This document shows, piece by piece, positions 8,982 through 18,784 of a stretch of DNA of 43,209 nt (its first letter is position 1; the number at the start of each line of letters is the position of its first letter). The notes under the pieces were generated by a model. The model did no database searches and was not told the DNA's origin. It worked only from the letters and a program-made list of their open reading frames with translations. A program made the position numbers and the translations under genes. The stretch comes from Nitrososphaerales archaeon. Lineage in GTDB: Archaea; Thermoproteota; Nitrososphaeria; Nitrososphaerales; CADDZS01. The DNA lies in NCBI GenBank assembly GCA_030038075.1, contig JASHPO010000017.1, positions 1 through 43,209 of the forward strand, read 5' to 3'.

Positions 8982-9518
8982 TTACTTCGTTTCTGTGGCA
9001 GATTTGCTAGCTTTCAACTTCTCCAACTCTTCCCTCTGCTCAATCGCGAGTCGTCCGAAGCTATCGTAGAATGATCCCAGCACGTAGCCGAAGATGAAGG
9101 AAACTGGAAGACCGGCAGCCAGAAAGACGTAGGGAAGAAACGCAGGGCTACATTGGTATCCGAAAAAAGCGGGACCTGCCAAGAGTCCGATTATGAACAC
9201 GGGAACTCCAAGCGCGATACCTTTCCTCTTTGAAGTTCTTCCAGGCAATCTCAGGTAGATTATGCCGAACACCGCGCCGTAAATCACTCCGTAAACGAGG
9301 CTCCAGAGACCGTAGATCATGGGATAATAGATTACATCAGTTGCGAATAGTTCGTCTGCAGTGACGTTCGAGAGATTCTCTTTTTGAAGCTGCGCCGTGA
9401 TATATTGAATCTGAGTCGTCCGGCATGCTTCTAGCGTGCCAAAATGCAGCATCCCTACCAAGAGACCGTAGACGACTCCTGCCGCCAAACCCGCTTTGAG
9501 TCCCTGAGAAACTGGCAC
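8982..9518 (-). CDS. Hypothetical multi-pass membrane protein
   Basis: 178 aa with about four to five hydrophobic segments (GLAAGVVYGLLVGMLHFG, YGVIYGAVFGIIYL, VPVFIIGLLAGPAFFG, YVFLAAGLPVSFIFGYVLG); GTG start. Confidence 0.7.
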   Translation of the reverse strand: MPVSQGLKAGLAAGVVYGLLVGMLHFGTLEACRTTQIQYITAQLQKENLSNVTADELFATDVIYYPMIYGLWSLVYGVIYGAVFGIIYLRLPGRTSKRKGIALGVPVFIIGLLAGPAFFGYQCSPAFLPYVFLAAGLPVSFIFGYVLGSFYDSFGRLAIEQREELEKLKASKSATETK

Positions 9519-9652
9519 GAGATCTAAGCACTTGTTAGACTCATTCCTTGAAGTAGCCTATTTACAGTTCGCTATCGAAATTCGACAATGATGAATTCGT
9601 CAGAGTTCCAAGCAGTGATAACTAAATACTCGCCGGAAATTGTCTTGGCAAG

Positions 9653-10324
9653 TTGGAGAAAATCGGATTCGTAGGAGGCACTGGCGATCTCGGAAGGGCT
9701 ATTGCTATTCATCTAGCAAAACATTATGAAATTCTTGTGGGCTCTCGCAGCATAGAAAAGGCAGAAGAGACAGTTAGCACAATTCTCAGGGAGAAGCCTG
9801 GCAAGGATTATCTACAAGAAAACCTGAGATCCGCTGAGAACAGGAACGTCGTCGAATCCTGCAAGATAATTTTCCTCACGGTGCCGCACGAGAACGCGAT
9901 TGAAACCATCAGGAGTCTTGTCAGCAACTTCTTGGGCGGCCAAATACTAATTTCCGCCGTTGCTCCGGTTGTCAAGGTTGGCAAAGAATTTCATTCGAAG
10001 TTTGATTCCAGCGGAAAATCTGTATCTCAGCAAATTGCAGAATTGATTCCTAAATCCATCAAAGTGGCGACAGCTTTCCAGTCGGTTCCCGCCCACATTC
10101 TTTACGAGGAAAGACCAATATCCGCCGATGTCTTGGTTGCCTGTGATGAGCTTGAGACCTACAGGATCGTTTCAGAACTGATTTCAAAAATCGAGGGGTT
10201 GCGCCCGCTATACTTGGGAACGCTCGATCTGTCCGGAGAAATCGAAAGGCTGACCGCTCTAGTACTGAATATTGCCATCAAAAACAAGCTAAAGAGTCCG
10301 ACGCCAAAGTTCAATTCTTTTTGA
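9653..10324 (+). CDS. npdG: NADPH-dependent F420 reductase
   Basis: KIGFVGGTGDLGRAIAIHLAKHYEILVGSRS and VATAFQSVPAHILYEE are typical of Fno/NpdG; TTG start. Confidence 0.88.
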   Translation: MEKIGFVGGTGDLGRAIAIHLAKHYEILVGSRSIEKAEETVSTILREKPGKDYLQENLRSAENRNVVESCKIIFLTVPHENAIETIRSLVSNFLGGQILISAVAPVVKVGKEFHSKFDSSGKSVSQQIAELIPKSIKVATAFQSVPAHILYEERPISADVLVACDELETYRIVSELISKIEGLRPLYLGTLDLSGEIERLTALVLNIAIKNKLKSPTPKFNSF

Positions 10325-10796
10325 GGCGTTTCTCGAGCTTTGTGCCGCAGACCAGGCAATCCGCTCTTTGCTTTGTGTAAATTTTGCCGCAAGCGGGACA
10401 GAAAAAAACCCACTCGCTAACGTTCTTTATACCGTTAGTCATTAACGGTCTCGCCTTTATTCCCAAACGAGAAGCGACGTTCTCGACAGCAAAATCATCC
10501 GAGAGCAGTATCGCGTCGTTTCCGTCAGCCGCGATAGAAAGGCAGAGCGCGAGTACGCTCATGTCCGCTTTCGTCATGTTGTTGTCGCCCGATCTTCGTG
10601 CAGCTTCTTTCACCTTGTTATAATGATCAGGGCCTGCCTGCCACACATTGATTTTCGATAGGGCGATCAGAGTTCGAGTCCTTTCGTTCGATACCTCACT
10701 GATTACATCTGGAGTGGTAACCAGATTTTCTGTCGTGTTAGTGTAGGGAACTCCCGCATAAAACGCGGTAGTATCCAAAACGAGGTACTGACTCAA
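10311..10796 (-). CDS. nob1: Nob1-type PIN-domain endoribonuclease with C-terminal zinc ribbon
   Basis: LVLDTTAFYAG...TPDVISEV...DMSVLALCLS...ILLSDDFAVENVASRLGI; CPACGKIYTKQRADCLVCGTKL; TTG start; 14-nt convergent overlap with npdG. Confidence 0.88.
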   Translation of the reverse strand: MSQYLVLDTTAFYAGVPYTNTTENLVTTPDVISEVSNERTRTLIALSKINVWQAGPDHYNKVKEAARRSGDNNMTKADMSVLALCLSIAADGNDAILLSDDFAVENVASRLGIKARPLMTNGIKNVSEWVFFCPACGKIYTKQRADCLVCGTKLEKRLKKN

Positions 10797-10924
10797 AAGA
10801 GAGATCGAAAACCTGCATCAATTAGAGGAGGATAAAATGGATCTATACATCAGGAAACACGATAGAAAGGGAGAGATTGTGACTACTTCCTATAGTACGT
10901 CGAGAGATTACTTTGAACGCCTTA

Positions 10925-11779
10925 TCAAACTTTTCGCTTGTCCCCGCCGGAATTGCTTTCCAGTGAAATCAGGTTCGCCAGCTGTCTGTAAGGCCCGGCC
11001 TTCTCGAATCTTACAAACTCCGCGTCTTTGTCGTGTTTTTGGATTGAAACCCGGACTCCAGCCTCCACTCGAAAGGTTTCCTGACCGTCGATGACTAGTT
11101 GGGTCGCGTATTCACCTTCCACGCTGATTTTTGTTGGTTGCATGATGATCGGAGGGAAACGGTAAATCGGCGCCAGTGGAGTCAACGTGATAGCCTCCAG
11201 AGTTCCCTGGACGAACGGGCTTCCGTACGAAAAGGAGTGACCCGTCGATCCTGTCGGCGTGGTAACGATCAGACCATCCATCCGCTGGTTGAATACCGCA
11301 CTGTCTCCCAGGTCGATCCTAAATGATGGCGTCTTTGCATATGACTGTCTCACAAGCACAATCTCATTTAACGCAGGAGGGAGTTTTCTCGATCTTATAG
11401 CGGGGGAAATCCGCAGTCTCTTCTCGATTTCGAATTCATCATCAAGTATTTTTTCAATTGATTTTCCGATTTCCTCGGGCTTTATTTCCGCGAGCACTCC
11501 ACGACCTCCGACGTTCGCGCAAAGACATGGGATGGACTTCTCGAACGATCTTACCAGCCGAAGTATAGTGCCGTCCCCAGAAAATGTGATCGCGAGATCA
11601 ATTTCTGATCTGGCGATATCATGCACCGACGGAACATGATCTACGCCTTTCATTTTGAGGTTTGGAAAACTCACGACGCCAATTCCCTTTTCGAGCAAGA
11701 TATTCGTGGCATATCTCGCCCAGTCTTTGGCGAGCTGATTTCCTTCCTTGGAGATGATTCCAATCTTTGATATTTTCAA
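10925..11779 (-). CDS. nadK: NAD kinase
   Basis: TFSGDGTILRLVR (GDG motif) and DGLIVTTPTGSTGHSFSYGSP; TTG start. Confidence 0.94.
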   Translation of the reverse strand: MKISKIGIISKEGNQLAKDWARYATNILLEKGIGVVSFPNLKMKGVDHVPSVHDIARSEIDLAITFSGDGTILRLVRSFEKSIPCLCANVGGRGVLAEIKPEEIGKSIEKILDDEFEIEKRLRISPAIRSRKLPPALNEIVLVRQSYAKTPSFRIDLGDSAVFNQRMDGLIVTTPTGSTGHSFSYGSPFVQGTLEAITLTPLAPIYRFPPIIMQPTKISVEGEYATQLVIDGQETFRVEAGVRVSIQKHDKDAEFVRFEKAGPYRQLANLISLESNSGGDKRKV

Positions 11780-11893
11780 TAAACCGCCACCGTAGCTAAG
11801 GCCGACCTAAAAATTTCGTTGATACTATTTTCAATTTTCGCCATGAATTTGTAACTTCAGAAATTTTCTGTCAAACGTCAGGTACGATTAACG

Positions 11894-11900
11894 TTATATA
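11894..11900 (+). promoter_or_regulatory. Putative TATA box for aIF5A gene
   Basis: ttatata about 38-44 nt upstream of the aIF5A ATG at 11938. Confidence 0.55.
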
Positions 11901-11937
11901 GAGTACGCGCGGCCCTCGTGCTCCATTGTGCTGAGCT

Positions 11938-12336
11938 ATGAGCAAGCCCGTTGATCTTGGGAGCACGAAGGAGGGCTCTTATATTTTGATCGACGGCGAG
12001 CCCTGCAGAATCGTGGAATACGACAAGAGCAAACCAGGAAAGCATGGAGCCGCCAAAGCACGGGTCGTGGGTATCGGAGTTTTTGACGGCGTAAAGCGAA
12101 GTCTGGTATTGCCGGTGTCCACCAATGTCGAGGTTCCGCTGATCGAGAAGAAATCCGGGCAGGTAATATCCCAGTCATCGAACAAGGTTCAGATTATGGA
12201 TCTTGAAACATTCGAAACTATCGACGTTCCCACACCTACGGAGGAAGATGTTGCGTCAAAATTAGCCAACGGGGCCGAAGTCGAGTACTGGCAGGCGATG
12301 GGAAAGACGAAAATTGTCAGAGTAAAGAACGCTTAG
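11938..12336 (+). CDS. eif5a: Translation initiation factor 5A (aIF5A)
   Basis: KPGKHGAAKARVVGIGVFDG with hypusination-loop lysine. Confidence 0.97.
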   Translation: MSKPVDLGSTKEGSYILIDGEPCRIVEYDKSKPGKHGAAKARVVGIGVFDGVKRSLVLPVSTNVEVPLIEKKSGQVISQSSNKVQIMDLETFETIDVPTPTEEDVASKLANGAEVEYWQAMGKTKIVRVKNA

Positions 12337-13466
12337 AAGTGGAAGAACGAGCCTTTCTTCTTATCGTCTTCAAGCTGTTTGAATTCCTTCAGAAGCTCCT
12401 TCTGTTTATCAGAAAGTTTCTGGGGAATAGCTACGTTAACCGTGACAAGCTCGTTGCCTCTGTTAGCACTGCCCAGAGTCGGCATTCCCTTACCTCTTAA
12501 CTTCAATACCGTGCCCGTCTGAGTCCCAGGAGGCACCGTTACGTCAGTAGTTTTGCCGTCAATTGTGGGAACCTGTATCGTTGTTCCGAGAGCCGCGCTG
12601 GCGAAATCAATTGATACCTGGGTGTGCAGATCGTTCTCCTCTCTCTGGAACGTCTTGTGCGGAAGAACGTGACACACTACATAGAGGTCGCCCGCGGGCG
12701 TGCCCATCTCTCCGGCATCTCCCTCAGCCCTAAGTCGCAGAGAAGACTCGTTGTCAATCCCCGGTGGAATCTTTACAGAAATCTTTCTCGTCTTCTGGAT
12801 GGTGCCGTTGCCCCTGCACTCGCGGCAGGGATTGTCCAGTATCTCGCCTTTTCCCTTGCAGACGCGACAAGTTTCAATTCTCACGAACTGCGCGAAGCCA
12901 GAGGAATTTATCCTCTGAACCTGCCCCCTGCCTCCGCATTCCGTGCATCTCCGCGGTTCGCTGCCGGGTTTTGCACCTGTACCTTTGCAAACAGGACATC
13001 TCTCGGTTCTCGGGATTTCAATCTCGGTCGTCAAGCCGGAAGCCACCTGCTCAAGCGTAATGTCGAGGTCGTACCTCAGATCAGCGCCGCGCCTCGCGCC
13101 TCGACCAGAGCCGGTCATGTTGCCGAAGAACATGTCGAAGATGCTCCCGCCGCCGAAACTGCCGAACCCGAAACCGAGGTCGCGCAGTATCTCGTCAAAG
13201 TTTGCTGATCTGAAAATGTCCTCCGAGCTGTACCGTCCCTGGATTCCTTCATGTCCGAATCTATCGTACTGGGCGCGCTTCGCATCGTCGGACAAGACTG
13301 CATACGCTTCTGAGATTTCTTTGAACCTATCTTCCGCGCCGGGGGCCTTGTTCCGGTCTGGGTGGTACTGAAGTGCCAGCTTTCTGTAGGCTGCCTTTAT
13401 CTGATCTTTAGTAGCGTCCTTTGGAACTGCAAGGACTTCGTAATAGTCTCGTTTCTCTACAGACAT
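12333..13466 (-). CDS. dnaJ: Chaperone DnaJ
   Basis: J domain with YHPDRN; four CxxCxGxG zinc repeats (CPVCKGTG, CTECGGRG, CRVCKGKG, CRECRGNG). Confidence 0.97.
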   Translation of the reverse strand: MSVEKRDYYEVLAVPKDATKDQIKAAYRKLALQYHPDRNKAPGAEDRFKEISEAYAVLSDDAKRAQYDRFGHEGIQGRYSSEDIFRSANFDEILRDLGFGFGSFGGGSIFDMFFGNMTGSGRGARRGADLRYDLDITLEQVASGLTTEIEIPRTERCPVCKGTGAKPGSEPRRCTECGGRGQVQRINSSGFAQFVRIETCRVCKGKGEILDNPCRECRGNGTIQKTRKISVKIPPGIDNESSLRLRAEGDAGEMGTPAGDLYVVCHVLPHKTFQREENDLHTQVSIDFASAALGTTIQVPTIDGKTTDVTVPPGTQTGTVLKLRGKGMPTLGSANRGNELVTVNVAIPQKLSDKQKELLKEFKQLEDDKKKGSFFHF

Positions 13467-13472
13467 TTACCC

Positions 13473-15320
13473 TCAGCTTTTCTGTTGATCCTGATCCACT
13501 TTGTACTCTGCGTCTACGACCTTTTGGCCGGAAGAGTCGGTCTGGGTCGCTTGTCCACTGCTCGTCGTCTGCGCCGCCTGCTGATATGCGACCGTCCCAA
13601 TGTCCTTCAGTACGCTCGTTAGAGATTCAGTCTTTAGTTTGATGGCATCGATGTCATTGGCGGCGACCGCATCCTTCAGTTCTTTGGATGCATTGTCTAG
13701 TTTCGTCAGAAGTTCCGCAGGGATCTTATCCTTGAGATCTGATTTCGTTTTTTCCACAGTGTAGAGAAGACTGTCTGCTTGGTTCTTGATCTCCGCTTCT
13801 TCCTTCTTCTTCTTGTCGGCCTCAGCGAACTGCTCTGCTTCCTTCACCATTCTCTCCTTTTCCTTATCGGACAGTTTGGTCGAAGCTGTGATCGAAATGC
13901 CCGTCTGCTTTCCCGTCGCCAGATCTTTTGCTGCGACGTTCAAAAGACCGTTGGCGTCAATGTCGAAAGTCACCTCAATCTGCGGGACTCCCCTAGGAGC
14001 TGGCGGAATGCCGACGAGGTTAAAGTTCCCCAGCGACACGTTATCCGACGCCATGGCTCTCTCTCCCTGTAGAATATGAATCGTCACTGAAGTCTGGAAA
14101 TCGGCGGCGGTTGTGAATATCTGGCTCTTCTTAGTTGGAATCGTTGTGTTTCTGTCAATTATTTTCGTAAATATTGAACCCATCGTCTCGACTCCCAGAG
14201 AGAGAGGCGTCACATCGAGTAGCAGAATATCCGTGACTTCTCCGGACAGGACCGCACCCTGTATAGCAGCACCCATTGCAACGCATTCCATCGGGTCTAC
14301 ACCTCTTTCAGCAGGTCTCCCCATGATCTTCTCAACAAAGTTTCGGACTATCGGCATCCTTGTCGGGCCGCCGACAAGAATTATCTTGTCAACCTGGTTT
14401 GGCTCTAGCTTCGCATCCCCCAGCGCCTGCGTCATCGGGTGACGGCATTTTTCGATGATCGGCGAAACAAGTTCCTCAAGTTTCGCCCTTGTCAGAGTCA
14501 TCGCAAGGTTCTTTGGGCCAGAGGAATCAGATGCGATGAACGGCAAGTTAATGTCAGTTGAAATTGTCGTCGAGAGTTCTATCTTCGCCTTCTCAGCGGC
14601 TTCCCTAACTCTCTGGACTGCTACCTTGTCGTTTCTCAGGTCTATTCCGCTCTGAGTCTTGAACTGCGAGGTGACGTAGTCAACGAGAATATTGTCCATG
14701 TCGGTTCCACCGAGCTGAGTGTCCCCGCTGGTTGATTTTACTTCGAAGACTCCGCCTCCGAACTCCATTATCGTGACATCAAGCGTGCCGCCTCCGAGAT
14801 CGAAGACCATGATCTTCTGATCTTTACCGGCCTTGTCGAGACCGTAAGCCAGAGACGCCGCAGTTGGCTCGTTGATTATCCTGACAACTTCCAGACCAGC
14901 AATCGCGCCTGCGTCCTTGGTCGCCTGCCTCTGGTTGTCGTTGAAGTACGCAGGAACCGTGATAACGGCCTTTGTAACCTGCTCGCCGAGAAACGCTTCC
15001 GCATCAGCCCTGATCTTTTGGAGAATGAAAGCTGAAATCTGTTGGGGCGTAAACTCCTTGCCGTAAACCTTGACCTTGTAGTCGGTGCCCATCTTGCGCT
15101 TTATGGCCATGATCGTTCCCTCCGGGTTCGATACCGCCTGTCTTCTTGCGGGCTCGCCAACAAGGAGAGCGCCTTCCTTAGTGAAGGCCACGTACGATGG
15201 GAAGGCCTTTCCTCCAACGCTAGTTCCTTCCGCGCTGGGGACGATCGTGGGACGTCCTCCCATCATCACTGCCGCAGCTGAGTTACTCGTTCCGAGGTCT
15301 ATTCCGATTATTTTTGGCAT
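13473..15320 (-). CDS. dnaK: Chaperone DnaK (Hsp70)
   Basis: [44 protein letters not shown]; 615 aa. Confidence 0.98.
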   Translation of the reverse strand: MPKIIGIDLGTSNSAAAVMMGGRPTIVPSAEGTSVGGKAFPSYVAFTKEGALLVGEPARRQAVSNPEGTIMAIKRKMGTDYKVKVYGKEFTPQQISAFILQKIRADAEAFLGEQVTKAVITVPAYFNDNQRQATKDAGAIAGLEVVRIINEPTAASLAYGLDKAGKDQKIMVFDLGGGTLDVTIMEFGGGVFEVKSTSGDTQLGGTDMDNILVDYVTSQFKTQSGIDLRNDKVAVQRVREAAEKAKIELSTTISTDINLPFIASDSSGPKNLAMTLTRAKLEELVSPIIEKCRHPMTQALGDAKLEPNQVDKIILVGGPTRMPIVRNFVEKIMGRPAERGVDPMECVAMGAAIQGAVLSGEVTDILLLDVTPLSLGVETMGSIFTKIIDRNTTIPTKKSQIFTTAADFQTSVTIHILQGERAMASDNVSLGNFNLVGIPPAPRGVPQIEVTFDIDANGLLNVAAKDLATGKQTGISITASTKLSDKEKERMVKEAEQFAEADKKKKEEAEIKNQADSLLYTVEKTKSDLKDKIPAELLTKLDNASKELKDAVAANDIDAIKLKTESLTSVLKDIGTVAYQQAAQTTSSGQATQTDSSGQKVVDAEYKVDQDQQKS

Positions 15321-15345
15321 TTATTTTCTACCTAGTAACCACAAA

Positions 15346-15954
15346 TTATTTTTCAGGAGAGTTATTGACAGGCACTTCGCTTGGGGCGGTCTGGGGTTTT
15401 CTCCGGGCAACCTCAATCAAAGCTGGCTTTATGACCTTTCCGTCGATAGTATAGCCGTAGGCAATGACCGACAGAACTGTTCCTTCAGGTTCGTCCTCTG
15501 TCTCCTTCGACGCCACAGCTTCATGCAACTTCGGATCAAATCTCGTCCCGACATCTACCTTGATTTGCTTCACGCCCTCTGTTTTTAGATCGTTCTCTAT
15601 GCGAGAACCGAGGAGCTTCAAACCATCCACAATGGGTGATTTGTTTGATTCAGCCGACATCAGAGCTCGGTCAAGATCCTCTTTGATCGAAATTATTTCC
15701 AATATCCAGTTGAGCTTTACCTGAATTTTCGAGTCTGCGACCATTCGGTCCGCCTGGCGCTGCATGTTGATCAAATCCGCCTGGAGGTATCTCAGACGGG
15801 TCATCTGGTCGGTATTCTTCTTGCGCTCGCTCTCAAGGTCAGTTTCCAACCGCTCCACTTGCGATAACAACGACCAGAGATCCCGGTGAAGGGGAACTTC
15901 CTCTTTCGGCTTCAAGTTTTCATTCTCGGATTCCAAAATGCGGCAAAACCTCAC
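15346..15954 (-). CDS. grpE: Nucleotide exchange factor GrpE
   Basis: Coiled-coil N-terminus; KVDVGTRFDPKLHEAVASKETEDEPEGTVLSVIAYGYTIDGKVIKPALIEVAR. Confidence 0.95.
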   Translation of the reverse strand: MRFCRILESENENLKPKEEVPLHRDLWSLLSQVERLETDLESERKKNTDQMTRLRYLQADLINMQRQADRMVADSKIQVKLNWILEIISIKEDLDRALMSAESNKSPIVDGLKLLGSRIENDLKTEGVKQIKVDVGTRFDPKLHEAVASKETEDEPEGTVLSVIAYGYTIDGKVIKPALIEVARRKPQTAPSEVPVNNSPEK

Positions 15955-15980
15955 GAAAGATCAATAATTTGGTTACGCTT

Positions 15981-15989
15981 ACATATAAA
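15981..15989 (-). promoter_or_regulatory. Putative TATA box for grpE-dnaK-dnaJ
   Basis: Plus strand catataaac (minus gtttatatg), 27-35 nt upstream of the grpE ATG; spacing suits a leaderless or near-leaderless transcript. Confidence 0.5.
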
Positions 15990-16224
15990 CTCAGGGGTTA
16001 GCAACCAAAAACTGGCAATTGAAAAATGCTTCAAAGTTTTGACTGGCATACACAAAGCAAAGAAAGATTTGGACTTCCGAAAGAATTTAAGATTACCCCT
16101 TCGGTTTTGGATTCGACCCGATGATGCGCTGGAGCAATCTAGCCGGAAGAGCCGTCTGAGATTGATTCTGTGAATCATTCTCTAAATGATGAGAAACCAC
16201 AAGCGATGCAGATGGGTCAACCAA

Positions 16225-17403
16225 TTACGCGTCTTCCGAGAGTTCCTCAACTGGATTCTCAGGATGTTCCCTGACTCTCCTGTTCGGATTGGGCCTCCTT
16301 GTTTTCACGTCCAGAATGTCAAAAGGTTTTTCCGGATCGATCGCGTATCCCAAAATCAGGTTGGAGAGGTTTGGCTCTACGCTGTTATCCTGGCCGGTGA
16401 TCAGTTTCTTTATGGGAATTCCGCCTTCGCAGTCAATCAGGAGTTCCAAGTCATTTCGGTCTGATTGTTTTGGAGAAATTGAATGAATCACCCTGTGGAC
16501 GACCCTGTTTTTTCGCGAAAGGCGAACGTTGATAATCGCCTCAGTGAAGTTTCGCTTTATTTCTTCGAGTTGCGTCTCATATTGTGAAACCTCATTTCGC
16601 GAAAGGTATACTCGACACCTCACATCAAATTGCGGTACTTCAGTGATTCTTTTCTCCAACCGCTCAACTTTTGATATTCGAATGTCTTTTGACTTGAAGG
16701 AGAGACTCGATCTAAATTTGTTTGGAGTCTTTCCGGAGAGTCTTTTTTTCGGGCGCAGTACTTCCACGTAAAATGGTCTTCCCGAACCCTGGACGAGGCT
16801 ATTCTCATCCTCGCTCCCGAGCCACACAAAGTTGCAGGATTCTGCCAGGAACTTGCTCGTAAAGAAAGCTGTAGCTATCGATTCAACGCTCTCCCCGGAC
16901 CTACCGCGGTAATCGCACTCCGCGCAACCTAGCCCGTTGCAAGTCTGACATTTCGAGTCCCTCTGTGAAATGCCTCTCGTTGATTTCTCATAACGCGCAG
17001 AAATCCAGACAGATCTCGGGCTAATCGAAACAGATCCGTCGGAAAGCGAGAGTAGAACGGTGATGTCCGGTCTGGAATAATCCGGGCGTTTTCCCGTAGA
17101 TTTGGCAATCTTTGCGGTCAACATTCCGGTAATTTGAGATTTGACGCTCTCCTTTCCCTTGATCTTGAGACGGGAGCGAAGCTCGTCCTCCTGGTCAAGT
17201 ACGCTTTGTGGAATTGACACGCCGATCAGGAATGTTTCGTATTCGTACTCCGAGAGCTTTTCAATGATCTCTCCGGCGCTGGAACCGATGCGACCAAGCA
17301 AGCCGCCACAGAGGTCGCAGCTTGTAGAAATACGGGCCCTTATTCCTTCTCTTGCAAGGCAGTATTTGCAGAGATTAATTTCTGTCTGTACGGCAAGACG
17401 CAT
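16225..17403 (-). CDS. pus10: tRNA pseudouridine(54/55) synthase Pus10
   Basis: CKYCLAREG...CDLCGG zinc site; ISARYEKSTRGISQ, CQTCNGLGCAECDYRG, GSGRPFYVEVLRPKKR. Confidence 0.93.
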   Translation of the reverse strand: MRLAVQTEINLCKYCLAREGIRARISTSCDLCGGLLGRIGSSAGEIIEKLSEYEYETFLIGVSIPQSVLDQEDELRSRLKIKGKESVKSQITGMLTAKIAKSTGKRPDYSRPDITVLLSLSDGSVSISPRSVWISARYEKSTRGISQRDSKCQTCNGLGCAECDYRGRSGESVESIATAFFTSKFLAESCNFVWLGSEDENSLVQGSGRPFYVEVLRPKKRLSGKTPNKFRSSLSFKSKDIRISKVERLEKRITEVPQFDVRCRVYLSRNEVSQYETQLEEIKRNFTEAIINVRLSRKNRVVHRVIHSISPKQSDRNDLELLIDCEGGIPIKKLITGQDNSVEPNLSNLILGYAIDPEKPFDILDVKTRRPNPNRRVREHPENPVEELSEDA

Positions 17404-17422
17404 TGCGATAACTCTTCAGGGA

Positions 17423-18754
17423 TTATTTCTGCGCGCCCATCTGTCGCATCATTTGTCGGAACTCCCTTCCCTTGCTTGCCTTCATCATCGACTTTGCCTG
17501 CTTGTAGCGATTGAGAAGTTCCTTCACATCTCGATCGGCAACTCCGGTGCCTCTCGCAATTCTCTTGATCCGCTGGGAGTTTAGCACGTCTGGTTCCTCC
17601 CTTTCATCCGGAGTCATCGCCTGAATCATCGCTCTCCAATAGGGCAACTTGATCTCCGTTTCTTCGATATTCTTCGAGTCCACATTCATCTGCGAAAACC
17701 CAGGTAGCGATTCGAGTATCTTCCGAAGAGAACCCATCTTATTCACGGACTCGATTTGCAACATAAAGTCGTTCATCGTGAGTTTCCCCGACATCATACG
17801 TTTGATCTGTTTCTCGTCCGCGACCTGTTCGAGTTCCTTTGCCCTGTCCAAAAGGCCCTGAAGATCGCCCATTCCTAGCAGGCGGCCGACAAACCTCGTG
17901 GGGCTAAATATTTCCAAGTCATCGATTCGCTCGCCGGTGCCGATAAAGTAGATTCGAGCGCCCGTTGCAGCCGCGGCAGCAAGAGCACCGCCACCTTTCG
18001 CGGCACCGTCTAACTTCGTGATAATAATGCCTCCGACAGGTACAGCGCTGTGGAAAGCCGAAGCCTGAGCAAGCGCTGCCTGGCCGATAGTACCGTCTAT
18101 GACAAGGAAAGACATATCCGGCGTGACAGCCTTTGAAATCTGTTTCATCTCATCCAGTAGTCCTTTTTCTTCCTTGTGCCTTCCAGCGGTATCAACAATG
18201 ATAATGTTCGAATTTTGTGCCTTGAAGGATTCAACGCCAGCCTTAGCTACCTTCACAGAGTTTTCTTCACCGTCGATTGAGAAGACGGGCACATTAATCG
18301 AAGAGCATAAAGTCTTCAGTTGCGTGATCGCTCCCGGTCGAAAAGTGTCTGCGGCAACGACGCCAACTCTGTAACCTTTTTTCACGAGAAGCCTGGAAAG
18401 CTTTCCAACAGTAGTGGTCTTGCCGCTTCCCTGGATTCCGATAAGCAGAATCACATTAGGTCTGTTTGTAGGGAGATCTAATTTTCCTTCTTCTCCTAGA
18501 ATCCGCGCAAACTCTTCATAAAGAATTTTTACGATGTGATCTTTTCTGGGCAATCCCGGCGGAGGCTTTTCCTCTAGCGCTCTTTTCTGGATCCTGTCGC
18601 AGACCTCTATCACGATCTTCAGGTTTACGTCGCTGGGCAAAAGCGAGCGCTGGATGTCCTTGACGAACTCTTTGATTTCCTTCTCGTCAACTGTAGGCGC
18701 CCCAACGAGTCTGTTGACAGCATTCTGGAGGCCTTCCTTGAGCTTGTCTAACAT
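17423..18754 (-). CDS. srp54: Signal recognition particle 54 kDa protein
   Basis: GIQGSGKTTTVGKLSRLLVKKGYRVGVVAADTFRPGA; DTAGRHKEE; TKLDGAAKGGGAL; M domain. Confidence 0.98.
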   Translation of the reverse strand: MLDKLKEGLQNAVNRLVGAPTVDEKEIKEFVKDIQRSLLPSDVNLKIVIEVCDRIQKRALEEKPPPGLPRKDHIVKILYEEFARILGEEGKLDLPTNRPNVILLIGIQGSGKTTTVGKLSRLLVKKGYRVGVVAADTFRPGAITQLKTLCSSINVPVFSIDGEENSVKVAKAGVESFKAQNSNIIIVDTAGRHKEEKGLLDEMKQISKAVTPDMSFLVIDGTIGQAALAQASAFHSAVPVGGIIITKLDGAAKGGGALAAAAATGARIYFIGTGERIDDLEIFSPTRFVGRLLGMGDLQGLLDRAKELEQVADEKQIKRMMSGKLTMNDFMLQIESVNKMGSLRKILESLPGFSQMNVDSKNIEETEIKLPYWRAMIQAMTPDEREEPDVLNSQRIKRIARGTGVADRDVKELLNRYKQAKSMMKASKGREFRQMMRQMGAQK

Positions 18755-18784
18755 GGAATCCGATCTGTGTCCATCGTCGGCGAT

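Noticed and set aside
12624-13371. Several plus-strand ORFs of 72-194 aa
   Set aside because: Antisense to dnaJ; Cys/Arg-rich composition reflects the opposite strand of zinc-finger coding sequence.
13779-14442. Plus-strand ORFs of about 97-109 aa
   Set aside because: Antisense to dnaK with no recognisable motif or start signal.
15951-16178. 75-aa minus-strand ORF between pus10 and grpE
   Set aside because: Overlaps the proposed grpE promoter and lacks motifs; likely intergenic noise.
15955-16224. Possible C/D-box sRNA (gatgatg at about 16120 with ctga at 16156; atgatga at 16186) and small hairpin tgattc-tgt-gaatca
   Set aside because: Boxes occur by chance often, no matched D'/C' boxes or guide could be assigned; insufficient evidence.
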